64,000 nt of DNA. It comes from Allobosea lathyri (GTDB lineage Bacteria; Pseudomonadota; Alphaproteobacteria; Rhizobiales; Beijerinckiaceae). Positions 8,321 through 17,734 of the stretch are shown in pieces (the first letter of the stretch is position 1; each line of letters starts with the position of its first letter). A program made the translations under genes and the position numbers. The stretch covers positions 124,001-188,000 of the forward strand of contig NZ_FNUY01000002.1 in the NCBI RefSeq assembly GCF_900108245.1. The letters are read 5' to 3'. The notes below the pieces were generated by a model. That model was not told the origin of the DNA and searched no databases. It was given only the letters and a program-made list of their open reading frames with translations.

Positions 8321-9760
8321 ATGCCTAGGCGTGACTACAGTCCGCACATGAGGCGTCCAGTGATACGACGGAACTATAATACGAAGTCGGTTGGAGGCGG
8401 TCTTGCCGCCATTCTGGCCGTAGCGCTTGCAGGTGGTTGGACCACGGCCGTCAGTGCACAGACGATGGAGTCCGCGCTTTCGCGGGCCTATTCCGGCAAT
8501 CCCACGCTCAATGCTCAGCGGGCCTCCGTTCGGGTGACGAACGAGAACGTGCCGCAGGCGCTTTCCGGATATCGCCCCAGGATCACCGCCTCGGCGGATA
8601 TCGGCGCCAGCATCACCGATACGAACCTCCCCAGCCTCGGCAACTCGACAGCCCGGCTCGGTCCTCGTGGCGCCGGCGTGCAGATCGACCAGAACATCTT
8701 CGACAGCGGCAAGACCCGCAGCTCGGTCAGCCAGGCCGAATCCCAGGTGCTCGGCGCCCGCGCCACGCTGCGCAACACCGAGCAGAACGTCCTGCTCGAT
8801 GCCGCGACGTCCTATATGAACGTGCTGCGCGACACCGCGATCCTGAGCCTCAACCGCAACAACGTCGAAGTGCTTGAGGAGCAGCTGCGCCAGACGCGGG
8901 ATCGATTTCAAGTCGGCGAAGTGACCCGCACCGACGTTGCGCAGGCCGAAGCCCGTTTGTCCTCGGCGCAGTCGCAGGCAATTCTGGCCGAATCAAATCT
9001 CAAGACCAGCATTGCGCGCTATCGCCAGAATGTCGGTGCTGAGCCCAAGCAACTCGCTCCCGGCCGGCCGATCGAGAATCTTCTGCCGAAATCACTGCCT
9101 GCAGCGCTGACCACCGCTTTGACCGGCCATCCGGCGATCATCGCGTCGCTGCACGGCGTCGACGCAGCGGAGCTTCAGGTCAAGGTCACCGAGGCGGATC
9201 TGTATCCCGTCCTCGGGGTCCGGGGTATTGTTCAGCAGCGTTACGACACCCAGCAATTCGGCGACAACCGCTTCTCGGCCAGCGTCGTCGGCTCGCTGAC
9301 GATCCCGATCTACGAGGGTGGCCAGGTCTATTCGCGGACCCGGCAGGCCAAGGAGACGGCAGGTCAGCGTCGCATCGAGGTCGATACCCAGCGCGATACC
9401 GTTCGTGCAGCGGTCGTTTCGGCATGGGGCGGACTGGATGCAGCCAAAGCGCAGATCATTGCTGCCCAGGCGCAGGTCCAGGCAGCCTCGACCGCTCTGG
9501 CAGGCGTGCGCGAAGAGGCCAAGGTCGGCCAGCGCACGACGCTCGACGTCCTCAATGCGCAGCAGGAACTCGTTCTCGCCCGCTCCACATTGGTTACGGC
9601 TCAGCGCGACCGCGTCGTTGCGTCCTATGCCGTGCTTTCCGCAGTTGGGCGACTCTCGGCCGAAACGCTGAAGCTCAAGACCGAGAGCTATGATGCACGC
9701 CGGCATTACGACCAGGTCAAGGGATTGCTTTGGGGCACCCAGACGCCTGACGGTCGCTGA
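8321..9760 (+). CDS. tolC: TolC-family outer membrane channel
   Basis: Outer-membrane factor of type I secretion and RND efflux systems, which acts as a trimeric periplasmic tunnel. The 479-residue product has a signal peptide ending near AVSAQT (residues 30-48). Two OEP repeats follow, at about 50-240 and 265-450, each with long heptad-like helices. YxGNPTLNAQRASVRVTNENVPQALSGYRPRI and TSYMNVLRD are typical of the first repeat, and GQRTTLDVLNAQQEL of the second. The start could also be the ATG at 8348 (MRRPVIRR). No membrane-fusion or ABC exporter partner lies nearby, as expected for a shared TolC. Confidence 0.93.
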   Translation: MPRRDYSPHMRRPVIRRNYNTKSVGGGLAAILAVALAGGWTTAVSAQTMESALSRAYSGNPTLNAQRASVRVTNENVPQALSGYRPRITASADIGASITDTNLPSLGNSTARLGPRGAGVQIDQNIFDSGKTRSSVSQAESQVLGARATLRNTEQNVLLDAATSYMNVLRDTAILSLNRNNVEVLEEQLRQTRDRFQVGEVTRTDVAQAEARLSSAQSQAILAESNLKTSIARYRQNVGAEPKQLAPGRPIENLLPKSLPAALTTALTGHPAIIASLHGVDAAELQVKVTEADLYPVLGVRGIVQQRYDTQQFGDNRFSASVVGSLTIPIYEGGQVYSRTRQAKETAGQRRIEVDTQRDTVRAAVVSAWGGLDAAKAQIIAAQAQVQAASTALAGVREEAKVGQRTTLDVLNAQQELVLARSTLVTAQRDRVVASYAVLSAVGRLSAETLKLKTESYDARRHYDQVKGLLWGTQTPDGR

Positions 9761-9905
9761 ACGCCGGGGTTTTCGCGCAACAGCCGGGATTTCTCCTGTG
9801 GGCGGCAGGTTTGCCGCCTTGCCTGGACTTGGCTGCGTGAAATACTCGATTGCGGAGCAGCGTTGATTCTATCGGCGTGCCCGGTGTCGAGTGGTGCGGA
9901 TTCCC

Positions 9906-10505
9906 ATGAACGCGCAAGCCAAGCCCAACGAACCGTCGATGGAGGAGATTCTCGCCTCCATTCGCCGGATCATCGCGGATGACGAGGTCAAGCCCGCAGA
10001 GGATGCGGCGCCTGAACCCGCGCCGGCTGCCGTCGTCGAACCGGCGGCTCCGGATGTCGACGAGGACGTGCTGGACCTGGGCGCCGAGGCGGCACTCGTC
10101 ACGGCTCCTGCGCTGCAGCCGGAGGCCCCTCCGCCAGAGCCTGAGCACATCGATAGCGACATCGATTTCCTGGATATTCCCGGGCCAGCAGCCGCACAAG
10201 CGCCTGCGGCTGCGCCCGTTCAGGCTTTCACGCCCCCGGAATTTGCTCCCAATCAGCCGGCCTTCGTCGCACCCTCATTCGACATGGCCCAGTTGCTGTC
10301 GGACCAGACGAGTTCGGCCGTCACCAGCGCCTTTGGGCAGCTGGCGCATACGGTGCTGAGCAATAATGCCCGCACGCTCGAGGACCTCGTCAAGGACATG
10401 TTGAAGCCCATGCTCAAGACATGGCTCGACGACAATCTCCCGACGATGGTCGAACGGCTCGTACGCGCCGAAATCGAACGTGTCGCGCGCGGCGGGCGCC
10501 ACTAG
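9906..10505 (+). CDS. popZ: Polar organizing protein PopZ (DUF2497)
   Basis: Cell-pole scaffold of alphaproteobacteria that tethers the ParB-parS centromere and recruits pole proteins by self-assembly. The conserved N-terminal helix EPSMEEILASIRRIIADDE is followed by a long acidic Pro/Ala-rich disordered linker (about residues 25-120). The C-terminal oligomerisation region reads SAFGQLAHTVLSNNARTLEDLVKDMLKPMLKTWLDDNLPTMVERLV, which matches the Caulobacter PopZ layout in order and length. The ATG at 9906 fits the family start, although a GTG five codons upstream is possible. It sits between tolC and valS as in other Hyphomicrobiales. Confidence 0.9.
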   Translation: MNAQAKPNEPSMEEILASIRRIIADDEVKPAEDAAPEPAPAAVVEPAAPDVDEDVLDLGAEAALVTAPALQPEAPPPEPEHIDSDIDFLDIPGPAAAQAPAAAPVQAFTPPEFAPNQPAFVAPSFDMAQLLSDQTSSAVTSAFGQLAHTVLSNNARTLEDLVKDMLKPMLKTWLDDNLPTMVERLVRAEIERVARGGRH

Positions 10506-10512
10506 GCGCTTC

Positions 10513-10752
10513 CTACGAAGCGCGGCGGTTTCGAATAGCGCGGCGCCTGGCGGTGGGCGCTGCTCGCAGGCTGTCGAAGGCTCCTGCCTCATTAAGCTGC
10601 TTCAAGACAAAGCCGGCCAGAGTCAGCGCGGCAGTCGGGGCGCCGAGTCGCGACACCAGCATCGCCAGGCCAATCGCGACGGGACGGGGATATCGTCCGG
10701 ATGCGGCTTCCGTTGCGACCCAGGCGCCGAGCGCGTGAACGAGAAAATTCAT
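10513..10752 (-). CDS. Small hypothetical membrane-associated protein
   Basis: A frame of about 79 residues with a hydrophobic N-terminal half (NFLVHALGAWVATEA, IGLAMLVSRLGAPTAALTLAGFVL) and an Arg-rich tail. The ATG at 10752 has AGGAAAG about 6 nt upstream, a better site than the ATG at 10770. It converges on popZ with 7 nt between stops. No family is recognised, and it is called mainly on the ribosome site and hydrophobicity pattern. Confidence 0.45.
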   Translation of the reverse strand: MNFLVHALGAWVATEAASGRYPRPVAIGLAMLVSRLGAPTAALTLAGFVLKQLNEAGAFDSLRAAPTARRRAIRNRRAS

Positions 10753-10822
10753 CGGGATCTTTCCTGTCATGAAGCAAGGTACTTGCGTGGGCAGAGAACT
10801 CTGAGCAGATCAATCACGACGC

Positions 10823-11308
10823 TCAGAGAACGACTTTCCGGTTGTCGCCGAGATTGGGCTTCGAGCCACTGAGCGCTGCCGCAGCCATTTTCACGGTCGT
10901 GACGATCTTGCCGGGATTGTCCCAGAACTCGGCGAGCGCAGGGCGAACCCTGAGAACGCGGATGTTTGGATCGTCCTTGCTCTTCCAGAACGCCCTGGCG
11001 GAGGTCGACCACAGCTCGTCGATCTTCTGGCGGTCGTCGACGACATTGGCAGTGCCGGTCACCGATACGTAGCGATATCCGCTGTTGTCGGCGAAGGTCA
11101 GGCAGACATTGTCGTTGATCTCGACCTCGTCGTCCTTGTGGTCGCGGATGTCGATGAGGAAAGAGATCGTGTCGTCCTCTTGCGAGGCGTGCGCGCTCAT
11201 CGGCCTTGCGCGCAGCTCATCGCCGGTGCCGTCATGGGTGACCAGCATGCATATGCCGATCTCCTCAATGAGCTTCCAAGCGCGCGCCTGATCCGTATGA
11301 TGTGTCAT
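10823..11308 (-). CDS. General stress flavin-binding protein (pyridoxamine 5'-phosphate oxidase-like)
   Basis: A 161-residue split-barrel protein of the general stress protein 26 group, which binds FMN or FAD. The sequence ICMLVTHDGTGDELRARPMSA...DDTISFLIDIRDHKDDEVEINDNVCLTFADNSGYRYVSVTGTA has the strand pattern and the RARPM motif of this family. The C-terminal part (IRVLRVRPALAEFWDNPGKIVTTVKMAAA) matches the family tail. The start at 11308 follows AGGGAG by a short gap, and the longer upstream frame is not supported. Divergent from dps, so both may belong to a stress response. The catalytic role is unknown. Confidence 0.85.
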   Translation of the reverse strand: MTHHTDQARAWKLIEEIGICMLVTHDGTGDELRARPMSAHASQEDDTISFLIDIRDHKDDEVEINDNVCLTFADNSGYRYVSVTGTANVVDDRQKIDELWSTSARAFWKSKDDPNIRVLRVRPALAEFWDNPGKIVTTVKMAAAALSGSKPNLGDNRKVVL

Positions 11309-11483
11309 GAAGGTTCTCCCTGTGCTCGCTATCAACGGGCCGGAGAGGCGAGGGTTCCGAAATCCGGCTCGCGGACGTGGCAACTCTCGCCGCCAGCGAT
11401 GGGATCGCATCGCCGGCTTCAGCGTATCCGTGAGACGGCTTCATGCCGGAGTTCAACCACGCGATGGAAACGGGAAATCTGCC

Positions 11484-11963
11484 ATGACGAAGCCTTCCTC
11501 CAGGATCGACCTGAAATCCAACATCCGGACGCAGGTGATCGGCCTGCTCAACGAACGGCTTGCCGACGGCATCGATCTCGCGCTGGTGACAAAACAGGCG
11601 CACTGGAATCTGCGCGGCCCGAACTTCATCGCCGTGCACGAGATGCTCGACGGTTTTCGCGCCGAACTCGACACCCATGTCGACACTGTCGCCGAACGCG
11701 TGGCGCAGCTTGGAGGGATCGCTCTCGGCACGACGCAGGCTGTGGCCTCGACCACCAAGCTTCCCGCCTATCCGACCGACATCGTCGCCGTGAAGGATCA
11801 TCTGGCAGCGCTGATCGACCGCTATGCCGCCACGGCGAATTCGGTCCGCAGCGCCATCGACCAGGCGGATGAGGCGGGTGACGCCGATAGTGCCGATATC
11901 CTGACCGGATATTCCCGTGCCCTGGACAAGGCGCTCTGGTTTTTGGAGGCCAGCGCGGCCTGA
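11484..11963 (+). CDS. dps: Dps-type DNA-protection ferritin
   Basis: A 159-residue ferritin-like protein that oxidises and stores iron using peroxide and binds DNA in stationary phase. The Dps signature is present: KQAHWNLRGPNF (about residues 39-50, ferroxidase His), then HEMLDGFRAELDTHVDTVAERVAQLGG with the second-subunit acidic residues. The C-terminal helix is DSADILTGYSRALDKALWFLEA. The ATG at 11484 has GGGAAA upstream. The longer open frame back to 11307 overlaps the divergent gene and is not coding. Confidence 0.93.
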   Translation: MTKPSSRIDLKSNIRTQVIGLLNERLADGIDLALVTKQAHWNLRGPNFIAVHEMLDGFRAELDTHVDTVAERVAQLGGIALGTTQAVASTTKLPAYPTDIVAVKDHLAALIDRYAATANSVRSAIDQADEAGDADSADILTGYSRALDKALWFLEASAA

Positions 11964-11997
11964 TCGTTGGCAGCCTGCAATCGAAAACGTTGACGCG

Positions 11998-12015
11998 GAG
12001 CCCGTGCATGGGCTC
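11998..12015 (+). terminator. Weak hairpin after dps
   Basis: GAGCCC and GGGCTC flank GTGCAT, 34 nt after the dps stop, followed by TTAAGG. The stem is short and the tail is only weakly U-rich, so termination is tentative. Confidence 0.35.
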
Positions 12016-12049
12016 TTAAGGCTCTCCAGACCTTTTGGCCTTTGATTTT

Positions 12050-12075
12050 GCGGCCGGGGCAGGTTCCCCGGCCGC
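12050..12075 (+). promoter_or_regulatory. Perfect 10-bp hairpin in the valS leader
   Basis: GCGGCCGGGG and CCCCGGCCGC flank a 6-nt loop, ending 19 nt before the valS start. There is no U-run, so it may stop read-through from dps or shape the valS leader. It has no T-box features. Confidence 0.4.
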
Positions 12076-12094
12076 CTTGCGTTCGAGCGAAGCG

Positions 12095-14914
12095 ATGATG
12101 GACAAGACATTCGAGCCCGCAGCCGTCGAGGCGCGGGTCAGCAAGGCGTGGGAAGAGGCGCAGGCCTTCAAGGCCGGGCGCGGCGCTGCGCCGGGCGCAG
12201 AGCCCTATTGCATCGTCATCCCGCCGCCCAACGTCACCGGCTCGCTGCATATGGGCCATGCGCTCAACAACACCCTGCAGGATGCGCTGTGCCGCTTTGA
12301 GCGCATGCGCGGCAAGGATGTGCTCTGGCAGCCGGGCACCGACCATGCGGGCATCGCGACGCAGATGGTCGTCGAGCGCAAGCTCGCCGCCGAGAACAAG
12401 ACCGATCGCCGCACGATGGGTCGCGAGGCTTTCCTCGAGGAGGTCTGGCGCTGGAAGGAAGAGTCCGGCGGCACGATCGTCAACCAGCTCAAGCGGCTGG
12501 GCGCGTCGTGCGACTGGTCGCGTGAGCGCTTCACCATGGATGAGGGCCTGAGCAAGGCCGTGCTCAAGGTCTTCGTCGGCCTGCATCAGCAGGGGCTGAT
12601 CTACCGCGCCAAGCGGCTGGTGAACTGGGACCCGAAATTCCAGACCGCGATCTCGGACCTCGAGGTCCTGCAGATCGAGAAGTCCGGGTCGTTCAAATGG
12701 CAGCGCGGCGGCGAGGACGGCTTCGACGCCGCCAAGCTCGACAAGGTCCTGAGCAAGGATCCGAGCGGTCACCTGTATTATTTCAACTACCCGCTCGAAG
12801 GCGTGACCTATGACGCCGACGACGCTTCGACCTTCATCACCGTCGCCACGACGCGGCCGGAAACGATGCTGGGCGACACCGGCGTCGCGGTTCATCCGGA
12901 GAACGAGACGCTCGGCCATCTCATCGGCAAGAACGTGGTGCTGCCGTTGGTCGGGCGCATCATCCCGATCTTCGGCGACGATTATGCCGATCCCGAGAAG
13001 GGTACCGGCGCGGTCAAGATCACGCCCGCCCACGACTTCAACGATTTCGAGGTCGGCAAGCGCCACAAGCTCGACGTCGTCAACATCCTCGATGGCGAGG
13101 CCAGGATGCTTCTGGCCGACAATGCCGATTTCCTCGCCGGGGCCTCGCCGGAAAGCGAGACGCTGGCGCTGCACGGGCTCGACCGTTTTGCGGCGCGTAA
13201 ACGCGTCGTCGCCATGATGGAAGCGCGCGGATATCTGGCCAAGATCGAGCCGCACGGCCATACGGTGCCGCATGGCGATCGCTCCGATGTCGTGATCGAG
13301 CCGTGGCTGACCGACCAATGGTATGTCGACGTCAAGCCGCTGGCGCAGCGCTCGCTGAAGGCGGTTCGCGACGGCCGGACCAAGTTCACGCCGGAAAGCT
13401 GGACCAAGGTCTATTACGACTGGCTGGAGAATATCGAGCCCTGGTGCGTCTCGCGCCAGCTCTGGTGGGGCCACCAGATTCCGGCCTGGTACGGCCCGGA
13501 CGGCGAGGTTTTCGTCGCGGAATCCGAGACGGCGGCACAGGCATTGGCGATGGGCCATTATGGCGGCCCGGTCCAGCTTACGCGCGACGAGGACGTGCTC
13601 GATACCTGGTTCTCCTCGGCGCTATGGCCGTTCTCGACGCTGGGCTGGCCCGACGATACCGCCGAACTGAAGCGCTACTACCCGACTGCTACGCTGGTCA
13701 CAGCCTTCGACATCATCTTCTTCTGGGTCGCCCGGATGATGATGATGGGCCTCAACTTCATGGACGAGGTGCCGTTCAAGGACGTCTACATCCACGCCAT
13801 CGTTCGCGACGAGAAGGGCGCGAAGATGTCGAAGTCGAAGGGCAACGTCATCGACCCGCTGACGATCGTCGATCAGTATGGGGCCGATGCGCTGCGCTTC
13901 ACGCTGGCGGCCATGGCGGCGCAGGGACGCGACATCAAGCTCTCGACCGCGCGCGTCGAGGGCTACCGCAATTTCGCGACCAAGATCTGGAATGCGGCGC
14001 GCTTTGCCGAGCTGAACGGCTGTGCCCGCACTGAGGGCTTCGATCCGGCTGCGGTGAAGCAGCCGCTCAATCGCTGGATCCTGAGCGAGGCCGCGCGCGC
14101 GGCCGAGGATATCGCGGCCGGCATTCCAAGCTTCAGGTTCAACGAGGCGGCGGGCGCGGCCTATCGCTTCGTCTGGAACCAGTTCTGCGACTGGTATCTC
14201 GAACTGGCCAAGCCGGTGCTGCAGGGCGAGGGTGTCGATGCAGCCGAGAAGGCCGAGACGCAGGCGACCGTCGCGCATGTCATCGACCTGATCTGCCAGC
14301 TCCTGCACCCGTTCATGCCGTTCCTGACGGAGGAGCTCTGGGCGCAGAAGGCAGGCGAGGGCGCTCCCCGCAAGCTCGCGGCCGGTGATGACGCTCTGGT
14401 CTGCCTGACGCGCTGGCCCGATCTGGAGATGTTGAAGGATGAGGCGGCCGAGGCCGAGATCGGCTTCGTCGTCGACCTGATCTCCGACATTCGCTCGGTT
14501 CGCTCCGAGGTCAATGTTCCCGCGGGCACGCAGGCGCCGCTGGTGCTGGTCAATGCCTCGGCGGCGACGCGGGCGACCATCGAAAGCTGGCGTCCGATGA
14601 TCGAGCGGCTGGCGCGGGTTTCGGAGATCGCCTTCGCGGATGCGTCCCCGGCCCAGTCGGCCCAGATCATCGTGCGCGGCGAGGTCGCGGCCCTGCCGCT
14701 GGCCGGCATCATCGATCTCGATGTCGAGCGGACCCGCCTGACCAAGGAGATGGCCAAGCTCGACCAGGATATCGCCGTGGTCGACAAGAAGCTCGGCAAT
14801 CCCGATTTCATGGCGCGTGCGCCCGAGGAGATCGTCGAGGAAAACCGCGATCGCCGATCCGCCGCCGAGGCGCGCAAGATCAAGATCGCGGAGGCGCTTA
14901 CACGCCTGTCCTGA
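12095..14914 (+). CDS. valS: Valyl-tRNA synthetase
   Basis: Class I aminoacyl-tRNA synthetase, 939 residues, that charges tRNA-Val in the cytoplasm. PPPNVTGSLHMGHAL (HIGH box) is at about residue 45-59 and GAKMSKSKGN (KMSKS box) at about 575. The CP1 editing domain (TTRPETMLGDTGVAVHPE) lies between them, and the C-terminal anticodon domain ends in a Lys/Arg-rich coiled coil (LDVERTRLTKEMAKLDQDIAVVDKKL). The tandem ATGs at 12095 and 12098 give the family N-terminus (MDKTFEPAAVEARV). An upstream TTG would add 20 unsupported residues. Confidence 0.96.
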   Translation: MMDKTFEPAAVEARVSKAWEEAQAFKAGRGAAPGAEPYCIVIPPPNVTGSLHMGHALNNTLQDALCRFERMRGKDVLWQPGTDHAGIATQMVVERKLAAENKTDRRTMGREAFLEEVWRWKEESGGTIVNQLKRLGASCDWSRERFTMDEGLSKAVLKVFVGLHQQGLIYRAKRLVNWDPKFQTAISDLEVLQIEKSGSFKWQRGGEDGFDAAKLDKVLSKDPSGHLYYFNYPLEGVTYDADDASTFITVATTRPETMLGDTGVAVHPENETLGHLIGKNVVLPLVGRIIPIFGDDYADPEKGTGAVKITPAHDFNDFEVGKRHKLDVVNILDGEARMLLADNADFLAGASPESETLALHGLDRFAARKRVVAMMEARGYLAKIEPHGHTVPHGDRSDVVIEPWLTDQWYVDVKPLAQRSLKAVRDGRTKFTPESWTKVYYDWLENIEPWCVSRQLWWGHQIPAWYGPDGEVFVAESETAAQALAMGHYGGPVQLTRDEDVLDTWFSSALWPFSTLGWPDDTAELKRYYPTATLVTAFDIIFFWVARMMMMGLNFMDEVPFKDVYIHAIVRDEKGAKMSKSKGNVIDPLTIVDQYGADALRFTLAAMAAQGRDIKLSTARVEGYRNFATKIWNAARFAELNGCARTEGFDPAAVKQPLNRWILSEAARAAEDIAAGIPSFRFNEAAGAAYRFVWNQFCDWYLELAKPVLQGEGVDAAEKAETQATVAHVIDLICQLLHPFMPFLTEELWAQKAGEGAPRKLAAGDDALVCLTRWPDLEMLKDEAAEAEIGFVVDLISDIRSVRSEVNVPAGTQAPLVLVNASAATRATIESWRPMIERLARVSEIAFADASPAQSAQIIVRGEVAALPLAGIIDLDVERTRLTKEMAKLDQDIAVVDKKLGNPDFMARAPEEIVEENRDRRSAAEARKIKIAEALTRLS

Positions 14915-14924
14915 ACGCCTTGGC

Positions 14925-14964
14925 CGGGTCGATCGCGGAGCACAGGCGCTCTGCGATCGACCCG
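14925..14964 (+). terminator. Long hairpin after valS
   Basis: CGGGTCGATCGC (14925-14936) pairs with GCGATCGACCCG (14953-14964), with GAGC/GCTC extending the stem inward. It starts 10 nt after the valS stop. No U-run follows, so it may protect the 3' end or act with Rho. Confidence 0.5.
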
Positions 14965-15127
14965 TTCGGGCGACGGTCCTTGCCCGCGTCTTGTCACGAC
15001 TCCGTCTTCAAATTGACCCTAGCGTAAGAGAGCGTTGGCATTCTCCAGCAGACCCGCTTAAATGCGCGGAACGCAGCTCCGCCATGCGTCCTCATTGCGG
15101 CCAGACAGGACCGGTTGTTCAGATACG

Positions 15128-15709
15128 ATGCTCAAGCGAGCTTATGACTGGTGCGTGTCCTACGCATCTCACCCCGGAGCCCCCTGGCTGCTCTTCGCGC
15201 TGACCTTCGTCGAAAGTTCGGTCAGCCCGCTTCCGCCGCTTCCGCTGCTTCTGCCGATGTGCCTGGCGAGGCCGGATCGCGCCTGGTTCTATGCCGGCGT
15301 ATGCTCGCTCGGCGCGGTTTCGGGCGGCTATCTCGGTTATGCGATCGGCGCGCTGCTCTATGAGTCGGTCGGCGCCTGGCTCATCGGCATCTACGGCTTG
15401 CAGGAAAAGGCCGCGCATCTGATCGCGACCTCGCAGGATTACTGGTTCTGGGTGCTGGTCACCAAGGGATTGACGCCGATCCCCTTCAAGATCGTCACGA
15501 TCATGTCCGGCTTCCTGCATTTCGACATCTGGAAGTTCACGATCGGCATGGTCGTCTCGCGCGTCACCTTCTTCATGATGATCGCGGTCGCCCTGCGCTA
15601 TTATGGCGACGACATCCGCATCTTCATCGAGAAGCATCTGCCGATGACGGCCCTGGCGCTGGTCGTCGTCGTGGTCGGCGGCTTCTTCGTGCTGCCGATG
15701 GTGCTCTAG
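15128..15709 (+). CDS. YqaA-family (DedA/VTT-like) membrane protein
   Basis: A 193-residue polytopic inner-membrane protein of the YqaA branch of the SNARE-associated/DedA superfamily. The re-entrant signature region (FVESSVSPLPPLPLLLPM), GYAIGALLYESVGAW and the Gly/Pro-rich FxxxTKGLTPIPFKIVTIMSGFLHFDIWKF are typical of it. Three to four membrane segments are visible. The start at 15128 (MLKRAYDWCVSYASHP) matches the family N-terminus, and the 22 upstream residues do not. The wider superfamily includes lipid scramblases and undecaprenyl-phosphate flippases, but the role of YqaA is not settled. Confidence 0.85.
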   Translation: MLKRAYDWCVSYASHPGAPWLLFALTFVESSVSPLPPLPLLLPMCLARPDRAWFYAGVCSLGAVSGGYLGYAIGALLYESVGAWLIGIYGLQEKAAHLIATSQDYWFWVLVTKGLTPIPFKIVTIMSGFLHFDIWKFTIGMVVSRVTFFMMIAVALRYYGDDIRIFIEKHLPMTALALVVVVVGGFFVLPMVL

Positions 15710-15886
15710 CAGCGGTCGCTCGCTGCTCCCGGCCTGTCCAATTGTGACATCGCCGCAACATCCCTCCGGCATCGCGCTACTGGAGCCCGTCACCTGGCGA
15801 ACCGCCGCGATGCCGCCACAAAGCGCGCCCAGCAGAGAGAGGCGATAAGTCTCTGACATATAGAAGAATTAAAGTCTGCCGTGCGA

Positions 15887-15937
15887 GGAGAAGGGTAAAT
15901 CTTCTCCGCGAGGCGGTGGGGTGCAGATGTTGCACCC
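15887..15937 (+). promoter_or_regulatory. Two consecutive hairpins in the ilvD leader
   Basis: GGAGAAG (15887-15893) pairs with CTTCTCC (15901-15907) around a 7-nt loop. Only 11 nt later GGGTGCA (15919-15925) pairs with TGCACCC (15931-15937) around GATGT. Both stems are perfect 7-mers and lie 67-117 nt before ilvD. Neither has a U-run, and I see no Leu/Ile/Val-rich leader peptide. They could be leader structures, but the function is unproven. Confidence 0.45.
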
Positions 15938-16003
15938 GGCTCGGCCTGCGTGGCACACCTGCCGCGCGCTCGCCAGGCGCAGGGTGGAACAGGAAAAAAG
16001 ACG

Positions 16004-17734
16004 ATGGATACGCGTGTGTTCGATAAGTCGAAGCTTCCCAGCCGGCACGTCAGCGTAGGCCCGGCACGCGCGCCGCATCGTTCCTACTACTATGCCATGG
16101 GCATGACCGCGAAGCAGATCGCGCAGCCCTTCGTCGGCGTCGCCTCGTGCTGGAACGAGGCTGCGCCCTGCAATATCTCGCTGATGCGCCAGGCTCAGGC
16201 CGTCAAGAAGGGCGTGGCATCGGCCAGCGGCACGCCGCGCGAATTCTGCACCATTTCCGTGACTGACGGCATCGCCATGGGCCATCAGGGCATGAAGTCG
16301 TCGCTCGCCTCGCGCGAGTGCATCGCCGACTCTGTCGAACTCACCATGCGCGGCCATTGCTATGACGCGCTCGTCGGTCTCGCCGGCTGCGACAAGTCGC
16401 TGCCGGGCATGATGATGGCGATGGTGCGCCTGAACGTGCCCTCGATCTTCATCTATGGCGGTTCGATCCTGCCCGGCAATTTCAAGGGCAACCCCGTCAC
16501 CGTGCAGGACGTCTTCGAGGCTGTCGGCAAGCACTCGGTCGGCGCGATGTCGGACGAGGATCTGCAGGAGCTTGAAGAGGTCGCATGCCCGTCCTCGGGC
16601 TCGTGCGGAGCGCAGTTCACCGCCAATACCATGGCCACCGTCGCCGAAGCGATCGGTCTGGCGCTGCCCTATTCCTGCGGCGCGCCGGCGCCCTACGATA
16701 TGCGCGACACCTTCTGCTACACCGCCGGCGAGATGGTGATGGAGCTGATCGCCCGGAACATCCGCCCGCGCGACATCGTCACCCTCAAGGCGCTGGAGAA
16801 TGCCGCGACCGTCGTTGCGGCCTCCGGCGGCTCGACCAATGGCGCGCTGCACCTGCCTGCGATCGCGCATGAATGCGGCATCGATTTCGATCTCTTCGCC
16901 GTCGCCGAGATCTTCAAGAAGACGCCCTACATCGCGGACCTCAAGCCGGGCGGGAAATACGTCGCCAAGGACATGTTCGAGGTCGGCGGCATCCCGCTGC
17001 TGATGAAGACACTGCTCGACCATGGCTACCTGCATGGCGACTGCATGACCGTGACCGGCCGCACCATCGCCGAGAACCTCGCCTCGGTGAAATGGAACGA
17101 CAAGCAGGACGTCGTGCGCGCCGCCGACAAGCCCCTGTCGCCCAATGGCGGTGTCGTTGGTCTCGAAGGCAATCTGGCGCCTGAAGGGGCGATCGTGAAG
17201 ATCGCCGGCATGACCGCCGAGCAGCTCGTCTTCTCCGGTCCGGCCCGCTGCTTCGACCGCGAGGAGGACGCTTTCAAGGCGGTCAGCAATCGCGACTACA
17301 ATGTCGGCGACGTCATCGTCATCCGCTATGAGGGCCCCAAGGGCGGGCCTGGCATGCGCGAGATGCTCTCGACCACCGCAGCCCTCTATGGCCAGGGCAT
17401 GGGCGACAAGGTCGCCCTGATCACGGACGGGCGTTTCTCGGGCGCGACGCGCGGTTTCTGCGTCGGCCATGTCGGGCCGGAAGCGGCTGTCGGCGGCCCG
17501 ATCGCGCTCATCCGCGACGGCGATATCATCGAGCTCGACGCCATCACAGGAAAGCTCGCTTGTCGCCTTTCTGATGCCGAACTTGAGGAGCGTCGTAAGG
17601 CCTGGACGCCGCGCAAGACCGACTACAACTCCGGTGCGCTGTGGAAATACGCGCAGACGGTCGGTTCCGCCAAAGGAGGGGCCGTCACCCACCCCGGAGG
17701 CGCGGCCGAGACCCATTGTTATGCGGATATCTGA
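16004..17734 (+). CDS. ilvD: Dihydroxy-acid dehydratase
   Basis: Iron-sulfur dehydratase of branched-chain amino acid synthesis. It converts 2,3-dihydroxy-isovalerate or -methylvalerate to the 2-oxo acids. The 576-residue product has candidate cluster cysteines Cys56 (NEAAPCN), Cys129 ([10 protein letters not shown]) and Cys201 ([14 protein letters not shown]), plus the C-terminal [12 protein letters not shown] and [20 protein letters not shown] motifs. These fit the ILVD/EDD family and favour IlvD over sugar-acid dehydratases. The ATG at 16004 follows AGGAAAA by about 6 nt, so the 18 upstream codons were dropped. The 3' end overlaps the next gene by 14 nt. Confidence 0.95.
   Translation: MDTRVFDKSKLPSRHVSVGPARAPHRSYYYAMGMTAKQIAQPFVGVASCWNEAAPCNISLMRQAQAVKKGVASASGTPREFCTISVTDGIAMGHQGMKSSLASRECIADSVELTMRGHCYDALVGLAGCDKSLPGMMMAMVRLNVPSIFIYGGSILPGNFKGNPVTVQDVFEAVGKHSVGAMSDEDLQELEEVACPSSGSCGAQFTANTMATVAEAIGLALPYSCGAPAPYDMRDTFCYTAGEMVMELIARNIRPRDIVTLKALENAATVVAASGGSTNGALHLPAIAHECGIDFDLFAVAEIFKKTPYIADLKPGGKYVAKDMFEVGGIPLLMKTLLDHGYLHGDCMTVTGRTIAENLASVKWNDKQDVVRAADKPLSPNGGVVGLEGNLAPEGAIVKIAGMTAEQLVFSGPARCFDREEDAFKAVSNRDYNVGDVIVIRYEGPKGGPGMREMLSTTAALYGQGMGDKVALITDGRFSGATRGFCVGHVGPEAAVGGPIALIRDGDIIELDAITGKLACRLSDAELEERRKAWTPRKTDYNSGALWKYAQTVGSAKGGAVTHPGGAAETHCYADI

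Noticed and set aside
12016-12094. T-box leader before valS
   Set aside because: No T-box sequence or specifier stem is seen, only a plain hairpin; T-boxes are rare in alphaproteobacteria.
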